A DNA stretch of 36,272 bases, taken from positions 1 through 36,272 of the forward strand of contig CAJOQT010000120.1 in assembly GCA_905236875.1 (NCBI GenBank), written 5' to 3'. A model generated the notes under the pieces. The model was not told the DNA's origin. It made no database searches and saw nothing but the letters and a program-made list of their open reading frames with translations. The position numbers and the translations under genes are program-made. The DNA comes from an uncultured Prevotella sp. GTDB lineage: Bacteria > Bacteroidota > Bacteroidia > Bacteroidales > Bacteroidaceae. Shown one piece after another: positions 24,296 to 32,903 of the stretch; the first letter of the stretch is position 1, and every line of letters begins with the position of its first letter.

Positions 24296-26374
24296 TTATG
24301 GAGACGGAGGAGTGGGTTGTTGCTCCTTCTTCAGTTCCGGGTAGCTGATGCGGGTGTGGTAGATCGTCTTCAGCTTCTCGATGAGTACCGTCTTGGCATA
24401 CTGGATGTCGCGGAAGGTGATAGGACACTCGCGGAAGTAACCGTCAGCCACTTGGGAGTCGAGGATGCGGTTTACCAGATTACGGATAGATTCCTCTGTA
24501 TAGTCGGGCAGTGAGCGCGAGGCGGCCTCCACGGCATCGGCCATCATGAGGATGGCCTGCTCGCGGGTAAACGGATTGGGCCCTGGATAGGTAAACAGCA
24601 ACTCGTCGATGTCCTCGTCGGGATGTTCGTTCTTGTACTTCACGAAGAAGTATTTGGCCTTACCTTGACCGTGGTGTGTCGCGATGAAGTTCTTGATGAC
24701 ATCGGGCAGGTTGTACTTGTCGGCCAGTTTCAGACCGTCGGTGACGTGGCTGATGATGACCTGTGCACTGTCGATGTACGACAGGTTCTCATGCGGATCG
24801 ACACCCGACTGGTTCTCCGTGAAGTATATCGGGTTCTGCGTCTTGCCGATGTCGTGATAGAGTGCACCGGTACGTACCAGTTGGGCCTTGGCACCGATCT
24901 TGTTGGCAATCTCTGCGGCGAGGTTACCTACCTGGATGGAGTGCTGGAAGGTGCCGGGCGCAACCTCGCTCATGCGCCTCAGCACATCCTTACTTGTATC
25001 GGACAACTCGATAAGTGTGATATTCGACGTGAAACCGAAAAGCTTCTCAATGAGGTACAACAGGGGGTACGAGCAGAAGAGCAGGGCACCGTTGACCATC
25101 AGGTAGTTGTATTCGCTATAGTCGATGGCAGTCAGCGCACTGCCGAATTTCCAGTCGAGTCCGAGGTTGGCAGCCATGCCGAACAGTGTGACGATGATGG
25201 CTGTCTTGAACAGTTGTGAACGGCTGCTGAGTTCACGCAGGGAGAAGATGGCAGCCATTCCCGCTGCCTCTTCAATAACGAGGAAGTCGAGCGGGTGTTG
25301 CAAGGCTGAGGCTACAATGAATATTGTCGTGGTATGGGCCATGAATGCCGTTCGGGAGTCCATGAAGACACGTACGAAGATCGGTACCATAGCAAAGGGC
25401 AGCAGATAGACATGCAGGATGTTATGGCTGACCATAGCCAGTGCCGCTACAGAGAAGATGACAATCATGGCGTAGAGCATGGCTATCGCACGCCAACGCT
25501 CAAAGTAGTCCTTACGGAACAGAGTAAGGTAAATAGTAAAGCAGGCAATGAACAAAAGCACCAACAATGTCTCGCCTGCCAACTTCGCGTTCAACTGGGA
25601 CTGGTCGGTCTTGCGCAGTTCCGACTCCTTGATGAATGACTCTATGATGCGGTAGGTCTTCTCATCGACAATCTCTCCGCGATCGACAATCTTCTGTCCG
25701 TGCTGGGCGATGCCGCTGGCAAGCGGGATGCTCTCCTGCAGATCGCGCAGGCTCGACTCGCTGCGCTCCTTCTCATAGATAAGGTTCGGCGTGATGTATT
25801 CGTTCAGGTTGCAGCGTTGCAGCAGGGCACGGTGTTGTGTCAATAACGGGTCCTCGAACAACTGCTCATAGGCCGACTTGGGAGAATAGATGTCGGTGAT
25901 GTGTACGCTGACGGCCTGTTTCCCAGTGACAAGACGTACCATACGGGTGGTGTCCTTGATCAGGTCATCGTACTGTGCGGCATCCATGATGCCGTGATTG
26001 TAGAACTGGTGCAGGCGGTTGGCGATGATGCTGATGAAGTCGGGCGTCAGTCCGGGAATGCCATCGGCAAAATCCTGTGTGAACTTACTGACCATTTTCC
26101 CCTCAGTTTCAGCGTTGATGCCGTAATAGGGCTCGTATTCACGCATAATGCTATCGCGTTCTGCCTGTATGACGGCATCCGATTTATAGATGGGGAAGTC
26201 AAACGGTGCCGTAAAATCGGCATATCGCCAAGGCTTGCCTTGTTCGGCCTTGAACGTTACTTGATTGTCACGCGGCATGGCCCATACGATGAGTATGACG
26301 CTGATGACGACCAGTGCCGTACGTAGCAACAAGTCGTTCCATGTGATGTCTTCACTGAACTTTATTTTGCTCAT
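24296..26374 (-). CDS. 7TM-HD (PgpH-like) membrane phosphohydrolase
   Basis: A 692-residue membrane protein. An N-terminal helix (about 14-32) leads to an extracytoplasmic 7TMR-HDED-type domain (about 45-265), then a seven-helix membrane domain (about 275-455). The cytoplasmic HD domain starts near residue 470: SEVAPGTFQHSIQVGNLA, ALYHDIGKTQNP (His507-Asp508), FIATHHGQGKAKYFF and ILMMADAVEAASRS, the complete metal-binding pattern. Characterised PgpH proteins hydrolyse cyclic di-AMP, linking it to turgor and cell-wall control; activity here is inferred. It is divergent from gltX with its own promoter and probably co-transcribed with the M6 protease gene. Confidence 0.9.
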   Translation of the reverse strand: MSKIKFSEDITWNDLLLRTALVVISVILIVWAMPRDNQVTFKAEQGKPWRYADFTAPFDFPIYKSDAVIQAERDSIMREYEPYYGINAETEGKMVSKFTQDFADGIPGLTPDFISIIANRLHQFYNHGIMDAAQYDDLIKDTTRMVRLVTGKQAVSVHITDIYSPKSAYEQLFEDPLLTQHRALLQRCNLNEYITPNLIYEKERSESSLRDLQESIPLASGIAQHGQKIVDRGEIVDEKTYRIIESFIKESELRKTDQSQLNAKLAGETLLVLLFIACFTIYLTLFRKDYFERWRAIAMLYAMIVIFSVAALAMVSHNILHVYLLPFAMVPIFVRVFMDSRTAFMAHTTTIFIVASALQHPLDFLVIEEAAGMAAIFSLRELSSRSQLFKTAIIVTLFGMAANLGLDWKFGSALTAIDYSEYNYLMVNGALLFCSYPLLYLIEKLFGFTSNITLIELSDTSKDVLRRMSEVAPGTFQHSIQVGNLAAEIANKIGAKAQLVRTGALYHDIGKTQNPIYFTENQSGVDPHENLSYIDSAQVIISHVTDGLKLADKYNLPDVIKNFIATHHGQGKAKYFFVKYKNEHPDEDIDELLFTYPGPNPFTREQAILMMADAVEAASRSLPDYTEESIRNLVNRILDSQVADGYFRECPITFRDIQYAKTVLIEKLKTIYHTRISYPELKKEQQPTPPSP

Positions 26375-26415
26375 TTAAGTGTATAATCTTTAATCTATAA
26401 TCTTCAATTTTTACA

Positions 26416-26423
26416 CAAAGATA
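26416..26423 (-). promoter_or_regulatory. promoter of the 7TM-HD gene (TATCTTTG)
   Basis: TATCTTTG on the minus strand, 41 bp before the ATG. A direct repeat of TATAATCTT lies in the leader (26381-26404). Confidence 0.65.
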
Positions 26424-26487
26424 TCCTTTTCTGCATAATTACCGTGCGAAAATACAAAAAAATCCTGCAAATATCAAAAAAAATGCG

Positions 26488-26495
26488 TACTTTTG
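26488..26495 (+). promoter_or_regulatory. gltX promoter (TACTTTTG)
   Basis: TACTTTTG, 32 bp before ATG 26528. It lies downstream of an in-frame ATG at 26444, showing that the upstream ATG cannot be the normal start. Confidence 0.7.
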
Positions 26496-26527
26496 CACAA
26501 AATTATAAAGAAATACGTCTTTTTAGT

Positions 26528-28090
26528 ATGTCAGAAAGAAGAGTTAGGGTACGTTTTGCTCCCAGTCCGACAGGAGCATTGCACATTGGAGGTGTCCGTA
26601 CAGCACTGTATAATTATCTGTTCGCCCGCCAGCATGGTGGCGATTTGGTGTTCCGAATCGAAGATACCGACAGCACACGTTTCGTGCCTGGTGCAGAAGA
26701 GTATATCATTGAAAGTTTCAAGTGGCTGGGCATTCACTTTGACGAAGGCGTCAGCTTTGGCGGCGACAAGGGACCTTACCGTCAGAGTGAGCGCCGCGAG
26801 ATATACAAGGAGTATGTGAAAATACTGCTCGATGCCGGTAAGGCATACATCGCCTTCGATACTCCTCAGGAGCTGGAGGCGAAGCGTGGCGAAATTGCCA
26901 ACTTCCAATATGATGCCAAGACGCGTGGCATGATGCGCAACTCGCTTACCATGACCAAGGAAGAGGTGGAACAGCTGGTGGCTTCAGGCCATCAGTACGT
27001 CGTCCGCTTTAAGATAGAACCTGGACAGACGGTGCTGGTCAATGACCTGATTCGTGGTGAGGTACGTGTACAAAGCGACATCCTTGACGACAAGGTGCTT
27101 TATAAGAGTGCCGACCAGTTGCCGACATACCACCTGGCCAACATCGTAGATGACCACTTGATGGAGATAACGCATGTTATCCGTGGTGAGGAATGGCTGC
27201 CCAGCGCACCGCTCCATGTCCTGCTGTATCGTGCTTTCGGATGGGAGGATACCATGCCGCAGTTTGCCCATCTGCCGCTGTTGCTGAAACCCGTCGGCAA
27301 TGGAAAGCTTTCCAAGCGCGACGGCGACAAGCTGGGATTCCCCGTATTCCCTCTGGAATGGCATGATCCCAAGACGGGCGAAATCAGTTCAGGTTATCGC
27401 GAACAAGGATACCTGCCCGAAGCCGTTATCAACTTCCTGGCTCTGCTTGGATGGAGTCCTGGCAACGACCAGGAACTGATGACACTGGACGAGATGGTCA
27501 GCCTGTTCGACATCTCCAAGTGCTCGAAGAATGGTGCCAAGTTTGACTATATGAAAGCAGAATGGTTCAACCGCCAGTACCTCCTGCAGCGCCCCGACAC
27601 CGACTGGTGTCCGGCCTTCGACAAGGTGCTGAAGGAGAATGGCATTACAGCCACTGCTGTTCAGGAAGCTGAAGTGGTGCGTATGATGAAGACAAAGGTC
27701 GTCGAAGTGACAGACAAGCAGGGCAACACCAGAAAGCGCAATGTCTCCTTCCCCAGCGACCTCTGGCCTTTGACCAAGTTCTTCTTCGTAGCTCCCACTG
27801 ACTTTGACAGGGAGGGCGACAAATTTATCCGCAAGAACTGGAACGAGGGTACGGCAGACCAGATGCGCCAGATGCTGACAGTGCTGGAAACTATCAGCGA
27901 CTGGAGCGTGGAGAGCCAGAAAGCCGTTGTTGACCCATGGGTGGAGCAGACGGGCATCAAACCCTGGAATGCATGGCGCATCGCCCTTGTCGGCACAGGG
28001 CAGGGACCTGATATGTACGAACTCTCAGCCTTCCTGGGCAGGGAAGAGACCATTGCAAGAATGAAGCATGCTATCGAGGTGTTGAGCTGA
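26528..28090 (+). CDS. gltX: glutamyl-tRNA synthetase
   Basis: A 520-residue class I aminoacyl-tRNA synthetase that charges tRNA-Glu. The start [16 protein letters not shown] is typical, and the promoter position excludes the longer frame from 26444. The HIGH-type motif is HIGG (residues 19-22) and the KMSKS-type motif KLSKR (260-264). Other family blocks are [30 protein letters not shown] and the helical anticodon-binding region at the C-terminus. The length is normal. It is followed by waaA 61 bp away on the same strand, with a short CGAGC/GCTCG hairpin between. Confidence 0.96.
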   Translation: MSERRVRVRFAPSPTGALHIGGVRTALYNYLFARQHGGDLVFRIEDTDSTRFVPGAEEYIIESFKWLGIHFDEGVSFGGDKGPYRQSERREIYKEYVKILLDAGKAYIAFDTPQELEAKRGEIANFQYDAKTRGMMRNSLTMTKEEVEQLVASGHQYVVRFKIEPGQTVLVNDLIRGEVRVQSDILDDKVLYKSADQLPTYHLANIVDDHLMEITHVIRGEEWLPSAPLHVLLYRAFGWEDTMPQFAHLPLLLKPVGNGKLSKRDGDKLGFPVFPLEWHDPKTGEISSGYREQGYLPEAVINFLALLGWSPGNDQELMTLDEMVSLFDISKCSKNGAKFDYMKAEWFNRQYLLQRPDTDWCPAFDKVLKENGITATAVQEAEVVRMMKTKVVEVTDKQGNTRKRNVSFPSDLWPLTKFFFVAPTDFDREGDKFIRKNWNEGTADQMRQMLTVLETISDWSVESQKAVVDPWVEQTGIKPWNAWRIALVGTGQGPDMYELSAFLGREETIARMKHAIEVLS

Positions 28091-28151
28091 TAAATCGAAA
28101 ATCAGGACTCCGAGCTTTGCTCGCCTGAACACCGATAGAAGTAAGTAATAA

Positions 28152-29441
28152 GTGAAGAAATCGAAAATCGTGTATAACGTTGCCATTTATCTCTACCTGC
28201 TTGGCGTAGCCATTGCGAGCCTTTTCAATGAGAAGGTGCGTAAGATGTGGCGTGGTGAGCGCGATGCTTTCCGTGTGCTTCGCGAACAGGTAGATCCGGA
28301 AGCGCAATATGTGTGGTTCCATGCTGCCTCGTTGGGTGAGTTCGAACAGGGGCGCCCGCTCATGGAACGTCTGCGTCAGGAGCATCCGGAATACAAGATC
28401 CTGCTCACCTTCTTCTCGCCGTCGGGCTACGAGGTACGTAAGAACTACGAGGGAGCCGACATCATCTGCTACCTGCCGCTTGACACCATCACCAATGCAC
28501 GTCGTTTCCTTCGGGCTGTCCGTCCTGTGATGGCGTTCTTCATCAAGTATGAGTTCTGGTACAACTACTTGCACATCCTGAAACATCGTGACGTACCGGT
28601 CTATAGCGTGTCGAGCATCTTCCGTACCGACCAGGTCTTCTTCAAGTGGTATGGTCGTCAATATCGCCGCGTGCTCAACTGCTTCACCCATTTCTTTGTA
28701 CAGAATGAGGTCAGTAAGGAACTTTTGGCGAAGATAGGTATCACGGATGTCACGATCGTGGGAGATACGCGCTTCGACCGTGTGCTGCAGATCAAGGAAC
28801 AGGCGAAGGAGTTGCCGATAGTGGAGGCGTTTTTAGCATCAGGTATCCAAACATTTGTGTCCCCCTCGGGGGACGACAGGGGGGTCTTTGTCGCCGGCTC
28901 TTCGTGGCCGCCCGATGAGGAGATTTTCATCCGCTACTTCCGCGAACATCCTGAGTGGAAGCTCATCATTGCCCCTCACGTCATTGGCGAAGACCACCTG
29001 CAGCAGATTGAGAAACTGTTGGAGGGCTGGCATGTAGAACGCTACACCCGCCTTTCCCTCCCCCTCGGGGGAGGTCAGGTGGAGGGTAAGGGCTCTGCTC
29101 TCATTATCGACTGCTTCGGACTCCTGTCGAGCATCTACCGTTATGGCGATGTGGCTTACGTTGGCGGCGGTTTCGGTGTAAGCATTCATAATACGTTGGA
29201 GGCTGCTGTTTGGGGGGTGCCGGTTATCTTCGGTCCGAACAACCAGAAGTTCCAGGAGGCACATGAACTGAAGGCATGCAGTGGTGGCATAGAGATTTGT
29301 AGTTATGATGATTTTGCCACAAAGATGGATCATCTTCTTGCTCATCCTGAAGAGATGGCCAAATGTGGCAAGGCCGCTGGCAATTACGTGATGAGCAAGG
29401 CTGGAGCTACGGAGAAGGTGCTGAATGGCATCAGCCTATAG
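28152..29441 (+). CDS. waaA: 3-deoxy-D-manno-octulosonic acid (Kdo) transferase WaaA/KdtA
   Basis: A 429-residue inner-membrane-anchored glycosyltransferase that adds Kdo from CMP-Kdo to lipid A precursor in LPS synthesis. The N-terminal anchor is VYNVAIYLYLLGVAIASLF; then come WFHAASLGEFEQ with the catalytic Glu region, FSPSGYEVRKNY, KYEFWYNY, VGDTRFDRV, VAGSSWPPDE, IIAPHVI and GGGFGVSIHNTLEAAVWGVPVIFGPN. An in-frame stop directly precedes GTG 28152, so the start is this GTG or the GTG at 28170; there is no ATG option. Two stretches (about residues 236-246 and 301-313) are encoded by in-frame GC-rich palindromic elements that usual family members lack. The next gene follows closely. Confidence 0.93.
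   Translation: MKKSKIVYNVAIYLYLLGVAIASLFNEKVRKMWRGERDAFRVLREQVDPEAQYVWFHAASLGEFEQGRPLMERLRQEHPEYKILLTFFSPSGYEVRKNYEGADIICYLPLDTITNARRFLRAVRPVMAFFIKYEFWYNYLHILKHRDVPVYSVSSIFRTDQVFFKWYGRQYRRVLNCFTHFFVQNEVSKELLAKIGITDVTIVGDTRFDRVLQIKEQAKELPIVEAFLASGIQTFVSPSGDDRGVFVAGSSWPPDEEIFIRYFREHPEWKLIIAPHVIGEDHLQQIEKLLEGWHVERYTRLSLPLGGGQVEGKGSALIIDCFGLLSSIYRYGDVAYVGGGFGVSIHNTLEAAVWGVPVIFGPNNQKFQEAHELKACSGGIEICSYDDFATKMDHLLAHPEEMAKCGKAAGNYVMSKAGATEKVLNGISL
28857..28888. repeat. GC-rich palindromic element in frame in waaA (first copy)
   Basis: GTCCCCC (28859-28865), TC, GGGGGAC (28868-28874), then GACAGGGGGGTC. It encodes VSPSGDDRGVF just before the conserved VAGSSW block. Confidence 0.8.
29055..29090. repeat. 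GC-rich palindromic element in frame in waaA (second copy)
   Basis: CCTCCCCC (29057-29064), TC, GGGGGAGG (29067-29074), then TCAGGTGGAGGGTAAGG. It encodes LSLPLGGGQVEGKG before the conserved LIIDCFG block. Confidence 0.8.
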
Positions 29442-29469
29442 TCTTATCGGTACGAAACTAAACTATCAG

Positions 29470-30573
29470 ATGCGTTATATGTTTTTGGTATTTCCTTTTC
29501 TAATGCTGGCTGCTATCGTCTATCTGGCATGGCACCTCTGGTGTCTGTTGCCACTGGGCGCTGGATGGAAGTCGGTAGTGATAGCTTTGGGCGTGTGTGC
29601 GTTCTTGTTGCTGTTCCTCGGCTTTGCCAGAAAGTTTGACAGCATGCCCCTTTGGCTGGCCTCCACATGCTACGAAATCGGCACGTCGAGCATTTTCGTC
29701 ATGCTCTATATGTTCATGATGTTCTTGGTGCTTGACCTCGGACGGCTTGTACGTCTGGTGCCTCGCGACTGGCTCTATGCCAACTGGACGACAACGGGAG
29801 TGCTGGCTGCGTTGCTGGTTGGCATCTTTGTCTATGGTAACCTGCACTATAATAATAAGGTACGTGCGCACATAGAGCTGACTACCGACAAGCCTTTGCA
29901 GAAGGAGCTGAAGCTCGTCATGGCCAGCGACTTGCATATCGGCTATCATAACCGACGCAGTGAACTGGCACGCTGGATTGACCTCATCAATGCCGAGCAG
30001 CCGGACATCGTCCTCATTGCAGGCGATATCATCGACGGCTCCATGCGTCCCATTGTAGAGGAACACATGGCCGAGGAGTTCCGCCGGTTGAAAGCTCCTG
30101 TCTATGCCTGCCTGGGCAATCATGAGTATTTCAGTGGCGACGAGGCTGCAGTTCAGTTTTATAAGGAGGCAGGCATCTGTCTGTTACGTGATTCTGTTGT
30201 AGAGGTCAACAGCATCCGTATCATCGGACGTGACGACCGCATGAACATAAGACGCAAAAGTGTGAATGAGCTTGTGAAAGCCCCCTCGGGGGCCGTAGGG
30301 GGGTCTTATACCATCGTCCTTGACCACCAGCCCTACCATCTGGATCGTACAGAGGCTGCAGGGGTCGATTTCCAGTTCAGCGGACATACGCATCATGGAC
30401 AGGTGTGGCCCATATCCTGGATAACCGATGCTATCTACGAATGTTCCTTTGGCGAATATCAGCGTGGCAAGACGCGTTTCTATGTCTCTTCCGGATTAGG
30501 CATCTGGGGTGGAAAGTTCCGCATTGGCACCTGTTCGGAGTATGTTGTTGCAACGTTGAAGCATAAAGAGTAA
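29470..30573 (+). CDS. membrane-anchored calcineurin-like metallophosphoesterase
   Basis: A 367-residue protein with four membrane helices in the first 125 residues, then a metallophosphoesterase domain. The metal-binding motifs are ASDLHIGYHNRR (Asp154, His156), IAGDIID (Asp186), LGNHEY (Asn217, His218), DHQPYH and GHTHHGQ (His306, His308). All five conserved blocks are present. Start 29470 is used because an ATG at 29425 overlaps waaA and lacks a hydrophobic start. Related proteins cleave phosphodiester or lipid pyrophosphate bonds; being next to waaA suggests an envelope lipid role, which is a guess. Residues about 270-280 come from an in-frame palindromic element. A terminator overlaps the stop codon. 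Confidence 0.85.
   Translation: MRYMFLVFPFLMLAAIVYLAWHLWCLLPLGAGWKSVVIALGVCAFLLLFLGFARKFDSMPLWLASTCYEIGTSSIFVMLYMFMMFLVLDLGRLVRLVPRDWLYANWTTTGVLAALLVGIFVYGNLHYNNKVRAHIELTTDKPLQKELKLVMASDLHIGYHNRRSELARWIDLINAEQPDIVLIAGDIIDGSMRPIVEEHMAEEFRRLKAPVYACLGNHEYFSGDEAAVQFYKEAGICLLRDSVVEVNSIRIIGRDDRMNIRRKSVNELVKAPSGAVGGSYTIVLDHQPYHLDRTEAAGVDFQFSGHTHHGQVWPISWITDAIYECSFGEYQRGKTRFYVSSGLGIWGGKFRIGTCSEYVVATLKHKE
30277..30308. repeat. GC-rich palindromic element in frame in the metallophosphoesterase gene
   Basis: GCCCCC (30280-30285), TC, GGGGGC (30288-30293), then CGTAGGGGGGTCTTA. It encodes KAPSGAVGGSY just before the conserved IVLDHQPYH block. Nearly identical in layout to the first waaA copy. Confidence 0.82.
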
Positions 30574-30606
30574 GGCAGGTTGAAAAATAACCTGCCTTTT
30601 TTCTTT
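30572..30606 (+). terminator. intrinsic terminator after the metallophosphoesterase gene
   Basis: AAGGCAGGTT (30572-30581), loop GAAAAAT, AACCTGCCTT (30589-30598) and a TTTTTTC run. The stem starts within the TAA stop. Confidence 0.9.
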
Positions 30607-30626
30607 ATTTCAGATTTTATTTGCAT

Positions 30627-31742
30627 CTATTCTGTCTTTCCTGCCAACTGCATGCGGAGGGCGGCAGACATTGCGGGGGCGCTGATGCTGCCCGTGTTCA
30701 CTTGCTGCTGATCGCCGTCAATGTTGAACTGCAGGGTAGCACCGTCTGTGCGTACGTCAATGGTGACGTTGGCACCCATGACCATCGGCAGGTTCACGTC
30801 GCCATGACCGCCGGGGAAGCCACAGAGCACGGGGATGTTGTAATCCTTCAGCATCTCATGGAGCATGGCCTCGACGCTTTCATAGGTAAACTCTTTGCCG
30901 CAGTCGGTGAACTCACCGAGGATGATGCCCTTGCAGCGGTCGAGCACACCGTTCATCTGGAGAATGCGCATCTGGCGGTCGATGTTGTGCATCGATTCCT
31001 CCACCTCTTCTACAAACAGAATGAGGTCCTTGCCCTTCGTGGCATCAGCCTGCGTATTGAGGTTAGGTGTGAAGGTGCAGAGGTTGCCGCCCACGAGCGT
31101 GCCGGTAGCCTTGCCCGTGATGTTCTGCTTGTGTGCAGGCACTTCGTAGCGGGGCACCTTGCCCAAGAGCAGGTCACGCATCAGCGTGCTGGTGGCATCG
31201 GTGCCGCCCTTGGCCAGGAACGAGCTCATGGTGCCGTGAATGCTCATCACGCCAGCGCGGGTCAGCAGGCCATGCAGCGTCGAAATGTCGCTGAAGCCCA
31301 CCAGCCATTTCGACGAGGCCTTCAGCTCGGTCAGCGTCAACTGGTCAATGAGCTGGATGGTGCCGTAGCCGCCACGGTTGCAGATGATGGCCTTGATCGA
31401 GGGGTCGTTCAATGCCCAGCGTATGTCGCTCACACGCTCGGCCACGGTGCCGGCATACTGTCCGTCAACCTTCTTGCCCACATTAGGTCCGACGACGGGT
31501 TCCAGTCCCCACGAGCGTAGCACGTCAGCCGTCTTCTCCACGTTCTCCATCGGCGTGAAGTACGAGGGCGAGATCAGCGCCACCTTGTCACCCGCCTTCA
31601 GATAGGCGGGCTTCTCGCAGTTCAGTACCACCGGCTGGTCGGGGTTTACTTCAGGTGTATCATCGTCCTTGCTGCATGATGTCATTACACTTGCGCCGCA
31701 AATCAGGGTAGCGGCCATCACCCATTGCATCATTCTCTTCAT
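30627..31742 (-). CDS. LD-carboxypeptidase lipoprotein (peptidase S66 family)
   Basis: A 371-residue lipoprotein (signal, lipobox MTSC, Cys23, then an acidic SKDDDTPE stretch). The S66 domain spans about 45-345: GDKVALISPS, AIICNRGGYGT, then GFSD with the nucleophile Ser151, FVEEVEE with the catalytic Glu near 245, and GFPGGHG with His313. Known enzymes trim the L,D peptide bond of murein tetrapeptides during cell-wall recycling. Most are cytoplasmic; a lipoprotein form implies action at the envelope. It probably shares the promoter at 32107-32114 with the short upstream ORF. The plus-strand frame over it is a shadow. Confidence 0.88.
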   Translation of the reverse strand: MKRMMQWVMAATLICGASVMTSCSKDDDTPEVNPDQPVVLNCEKPAYLKAGDKVALISPSYFTPMENVEKTADVLRSWGLEPVVGPNVGKKVDGQYAGTVAERVSDIRWALNDPSIKAIICNRGGYGTIQLIDQLTLTELKASSKWLVGFSDISTLHGLLTRAGVMSIHGTMSSFLAKGGTDATSTLMRDLLLGKVPRYEVPAHKQNITGKATGTLVGGNLCTFTPNLNTQADATKGKDLILFVEEVEESMHNIDRQMRILQMNGVLDRCKGIILGEFTDCGKEFTYESVEAMLHEMLKDYNIPVLCGFPGGHGDVNLPMVMGANVTIDVRTDGATLQFNIDGDQQQVNTGSISAPAMSAALRMQLAGKTE

Positions 31743-31786
31743 ATCATGTAACTTAAGTTTCGCATTTGCTCCGCTCGGCTTTGCCG

Positions 31787-31860
31787 CTTTGCTTGCAAAG
31801 AACTTGTGGAGTTAAAGGGAGTTATCGGCCTTTGGCCTCAGGGAGTTCTTGCGTCCCTTT
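31787..31860. repeat. structured palindromic segment upstream of the LD-carboxypeptidase gene
   Basis: Contains CTTTGC-TT-GCAAAG (31787-31800) and AAAGGGA (31814-31820) facing TCCCTTT (31854-31860), with GGCC-TTT-GGCC (31827-31837) inside. The reading frame of the short upstream protein runs into this segment and stops. Confidence 0.6.
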
Positions 31861-32092
31861 GGTAGCAAGCGTAGGTGTCGGCAGCCTTCTCGTCGGCCAC
31901 TTTGACGACGAGCGTCATCGCAGGCTGCTGTGCCGGTGGCATCTTCTTCCCGTCAACCGTCATACGCTCCAACTTGGCTTTCTGCTCTGCCACGCGAATC
32001 ATCGCGTCGGTTGTCAGCACTCCCTGTGCCCAGACTCCCTGTGCCGTCAGCGTGAGCAAGGCAACCGAAATAATCAAAAAAAACTTCTTCAT
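31838..32092 (-). pseudogene. truncated secreted protein, N-terminal stub (84 aa)
   Basis: ATG 32092 gives a good signal peptide (MKKFFLIISVALLTLTAQGVWAQ). The sequence VLTTDAMIRVAEQKAKLERM and then MTLVVKVADEKAADTYA follow. The last stretch resembles the N-terminal pro-region of large secreted subtilisin-like (S8) proteins of Prevotella, where a long protease follows. Here the frame instead enters a palindromic segment and ends (YACYQRDARTP) after 84 residues. I therefore read it as a truncated gene, although it keeps a canonical promoter and signal and could still make a small exported peptide. It lies 95 bp before the LD-carboxypeptidase gene. Confidence 0.5.
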
Positions 32093-32106
32093 ATACATTA
32101 TTTTTG

Positions 32107-32114
32107 CAAAAGTA
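32107..32114 (-). promoter_or_regulatory. promoter TTTG-N20-TACTTTTG
   Basis: TACTTTTG on the minus strand (32114-32107) with TTTG at 32138-32135, spacing 20 bp. It starts transcription of the truncated ORF and probably of the LD-carboxypeptidase gene. Confidence 0.75.
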
Positions 32115-32161
32115 AGGAAACAATTTCAAAGAAACAAAATATTTATAATAAAAAACGTTAG

Positions 32162-32776
32162 GAACCATGATCTGTGTTGTGGTTAGATCTTCAAGGAAAG
32201 CCGATGGCTGCAGAGTTGTGGGTTGGAGCCTTCAAACGGGTCGAATTATGCGATAATTCTCCTTGAATTCCGCGATAATTCTCTTTGAATAACGCTGTTT
32301 TTCGAGATACCTCCCTTAGCTCTTCTGAAACACCGATAGAAGCAGGATTTTTTGTTTCAGATATCTCCCTTGATACTTCCCTCTATACTTCCCTTGATAC
32401 CTCCTGAAATAACTGAAAGCGGCGTCTGTTCTCGCCTTTTTACTTTTAAACAAAAACCTCTCTAACATGACATAACGGCTCAATAGAGCTGTCAATCCCT
32501 TTGAAGGAGTTCTTCTTGGTTTTTGTTATTTTCAACAAAATTGACGAAGAACCGCTAAAATTTCCCTCTTTTGCAAAAAAAACTATCATTCTATCACTAC
32601 ATCTGTCATTACGATACCCTTCTTTATATCAGACGATTACAAGGGTAGTGATGGATTTTTCTGTAAAATTAGAAAATTCATAATATATAAGTGGGTCAGG
32701 TGCCTGTCCCCATGATTCTTTTCCCCATGATTCTTCTTTTTTCTCGTAAAAATTTGGAACTTAACGGAAAAGTCTT
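32162..32776. other. long intergenic region without a convincing gene
   Basis: Holds a 22-bp-spaced direct repeat GCGATAATTCTCCTTGAATT / GCGATAATTCTCTTTGAAT (32250-32290), the 12-bp GATACTTCCCTT repeats (32305-32407), a CTGAAACACCGATAGAAG word also seen at 28125-28141, and two copies of TCCCCATGATTCTT (from about 32707 and 32722). A 60-codon frame at 32501-32683 has no recognisable features. Confidence 0.55.
32305..32407. repeat. 12-bp degenerate repeat GATAC(C/T)TCCCTT
   Basis: One copy at 32305-32316 and four contiguous copies at 32360-32407 (GATATCTCCCTT, GATACTTCCCTC, TATACTTCCCTT, GATACCTCCTGA). Confidence 0.75.
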
Positions 32777-32784
32777 TATATTTG
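32777..32784 (+). promoter_or_regulatory. promoter TTTG-N20-TATATTTG of the DUF4160-DUF2442 pair
   Basis: TATATTTG with TTTG at 32753-32756, spacing 20 bp. About 105 bp of leader precede the first gene and contain a broken short frame (NIDDFLKEDMSKYS, ending 32870). Confidence 0.75.
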
Positions 32785-32880
32785 CAGACGGAATAAAACG
32801 AGTGATTAATTATGGCAGCAACTCAATATTGATGACTTCTTAAAAGAGGACATGTCGAAATACTCGTAAATGTTAAACGT

Positions 32881-32903
32881 TAAAACCACAATGCCTATGG
32901 GCT
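32881..32903. repeat. left copy of 23-bp direct repeat flanking the DUF4160-DUF2442 module
   Basis: TAAAACC-ACA-ATGCCTATGGGCT; 20 of 23 bases match the right copy. It covers the start codon of the DUF4160 gene. Confidence 0.8.

Noticed and set aside
26444..26527. 28-residue N-terminal extension of glutamyl-tRNA synthetase
   Set aside because: The TACTTTTG promoter lies within it, and the family starts at [16 protein letters not shown].
28125..28141. CTGAACACCGATAGAAG word shared with 32325-32342
   Set aside because: Only two imperfect copies of under 20 bp were seen, too little to call a repeat family.
30621..31520. 299-codon open frame on the plus strand over the LD-carboxypeptidase gene
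   Set aside because: His/Ala/Val-rich shadow of a gene with intact catalytic motifs, signal and lipobox on the other strand.
32501..32683. 60-codon open frame in the long spacer
   Set aside because: No promoter, no recognisable domain, and A/T-rich composition typical of non-coding sequence here.
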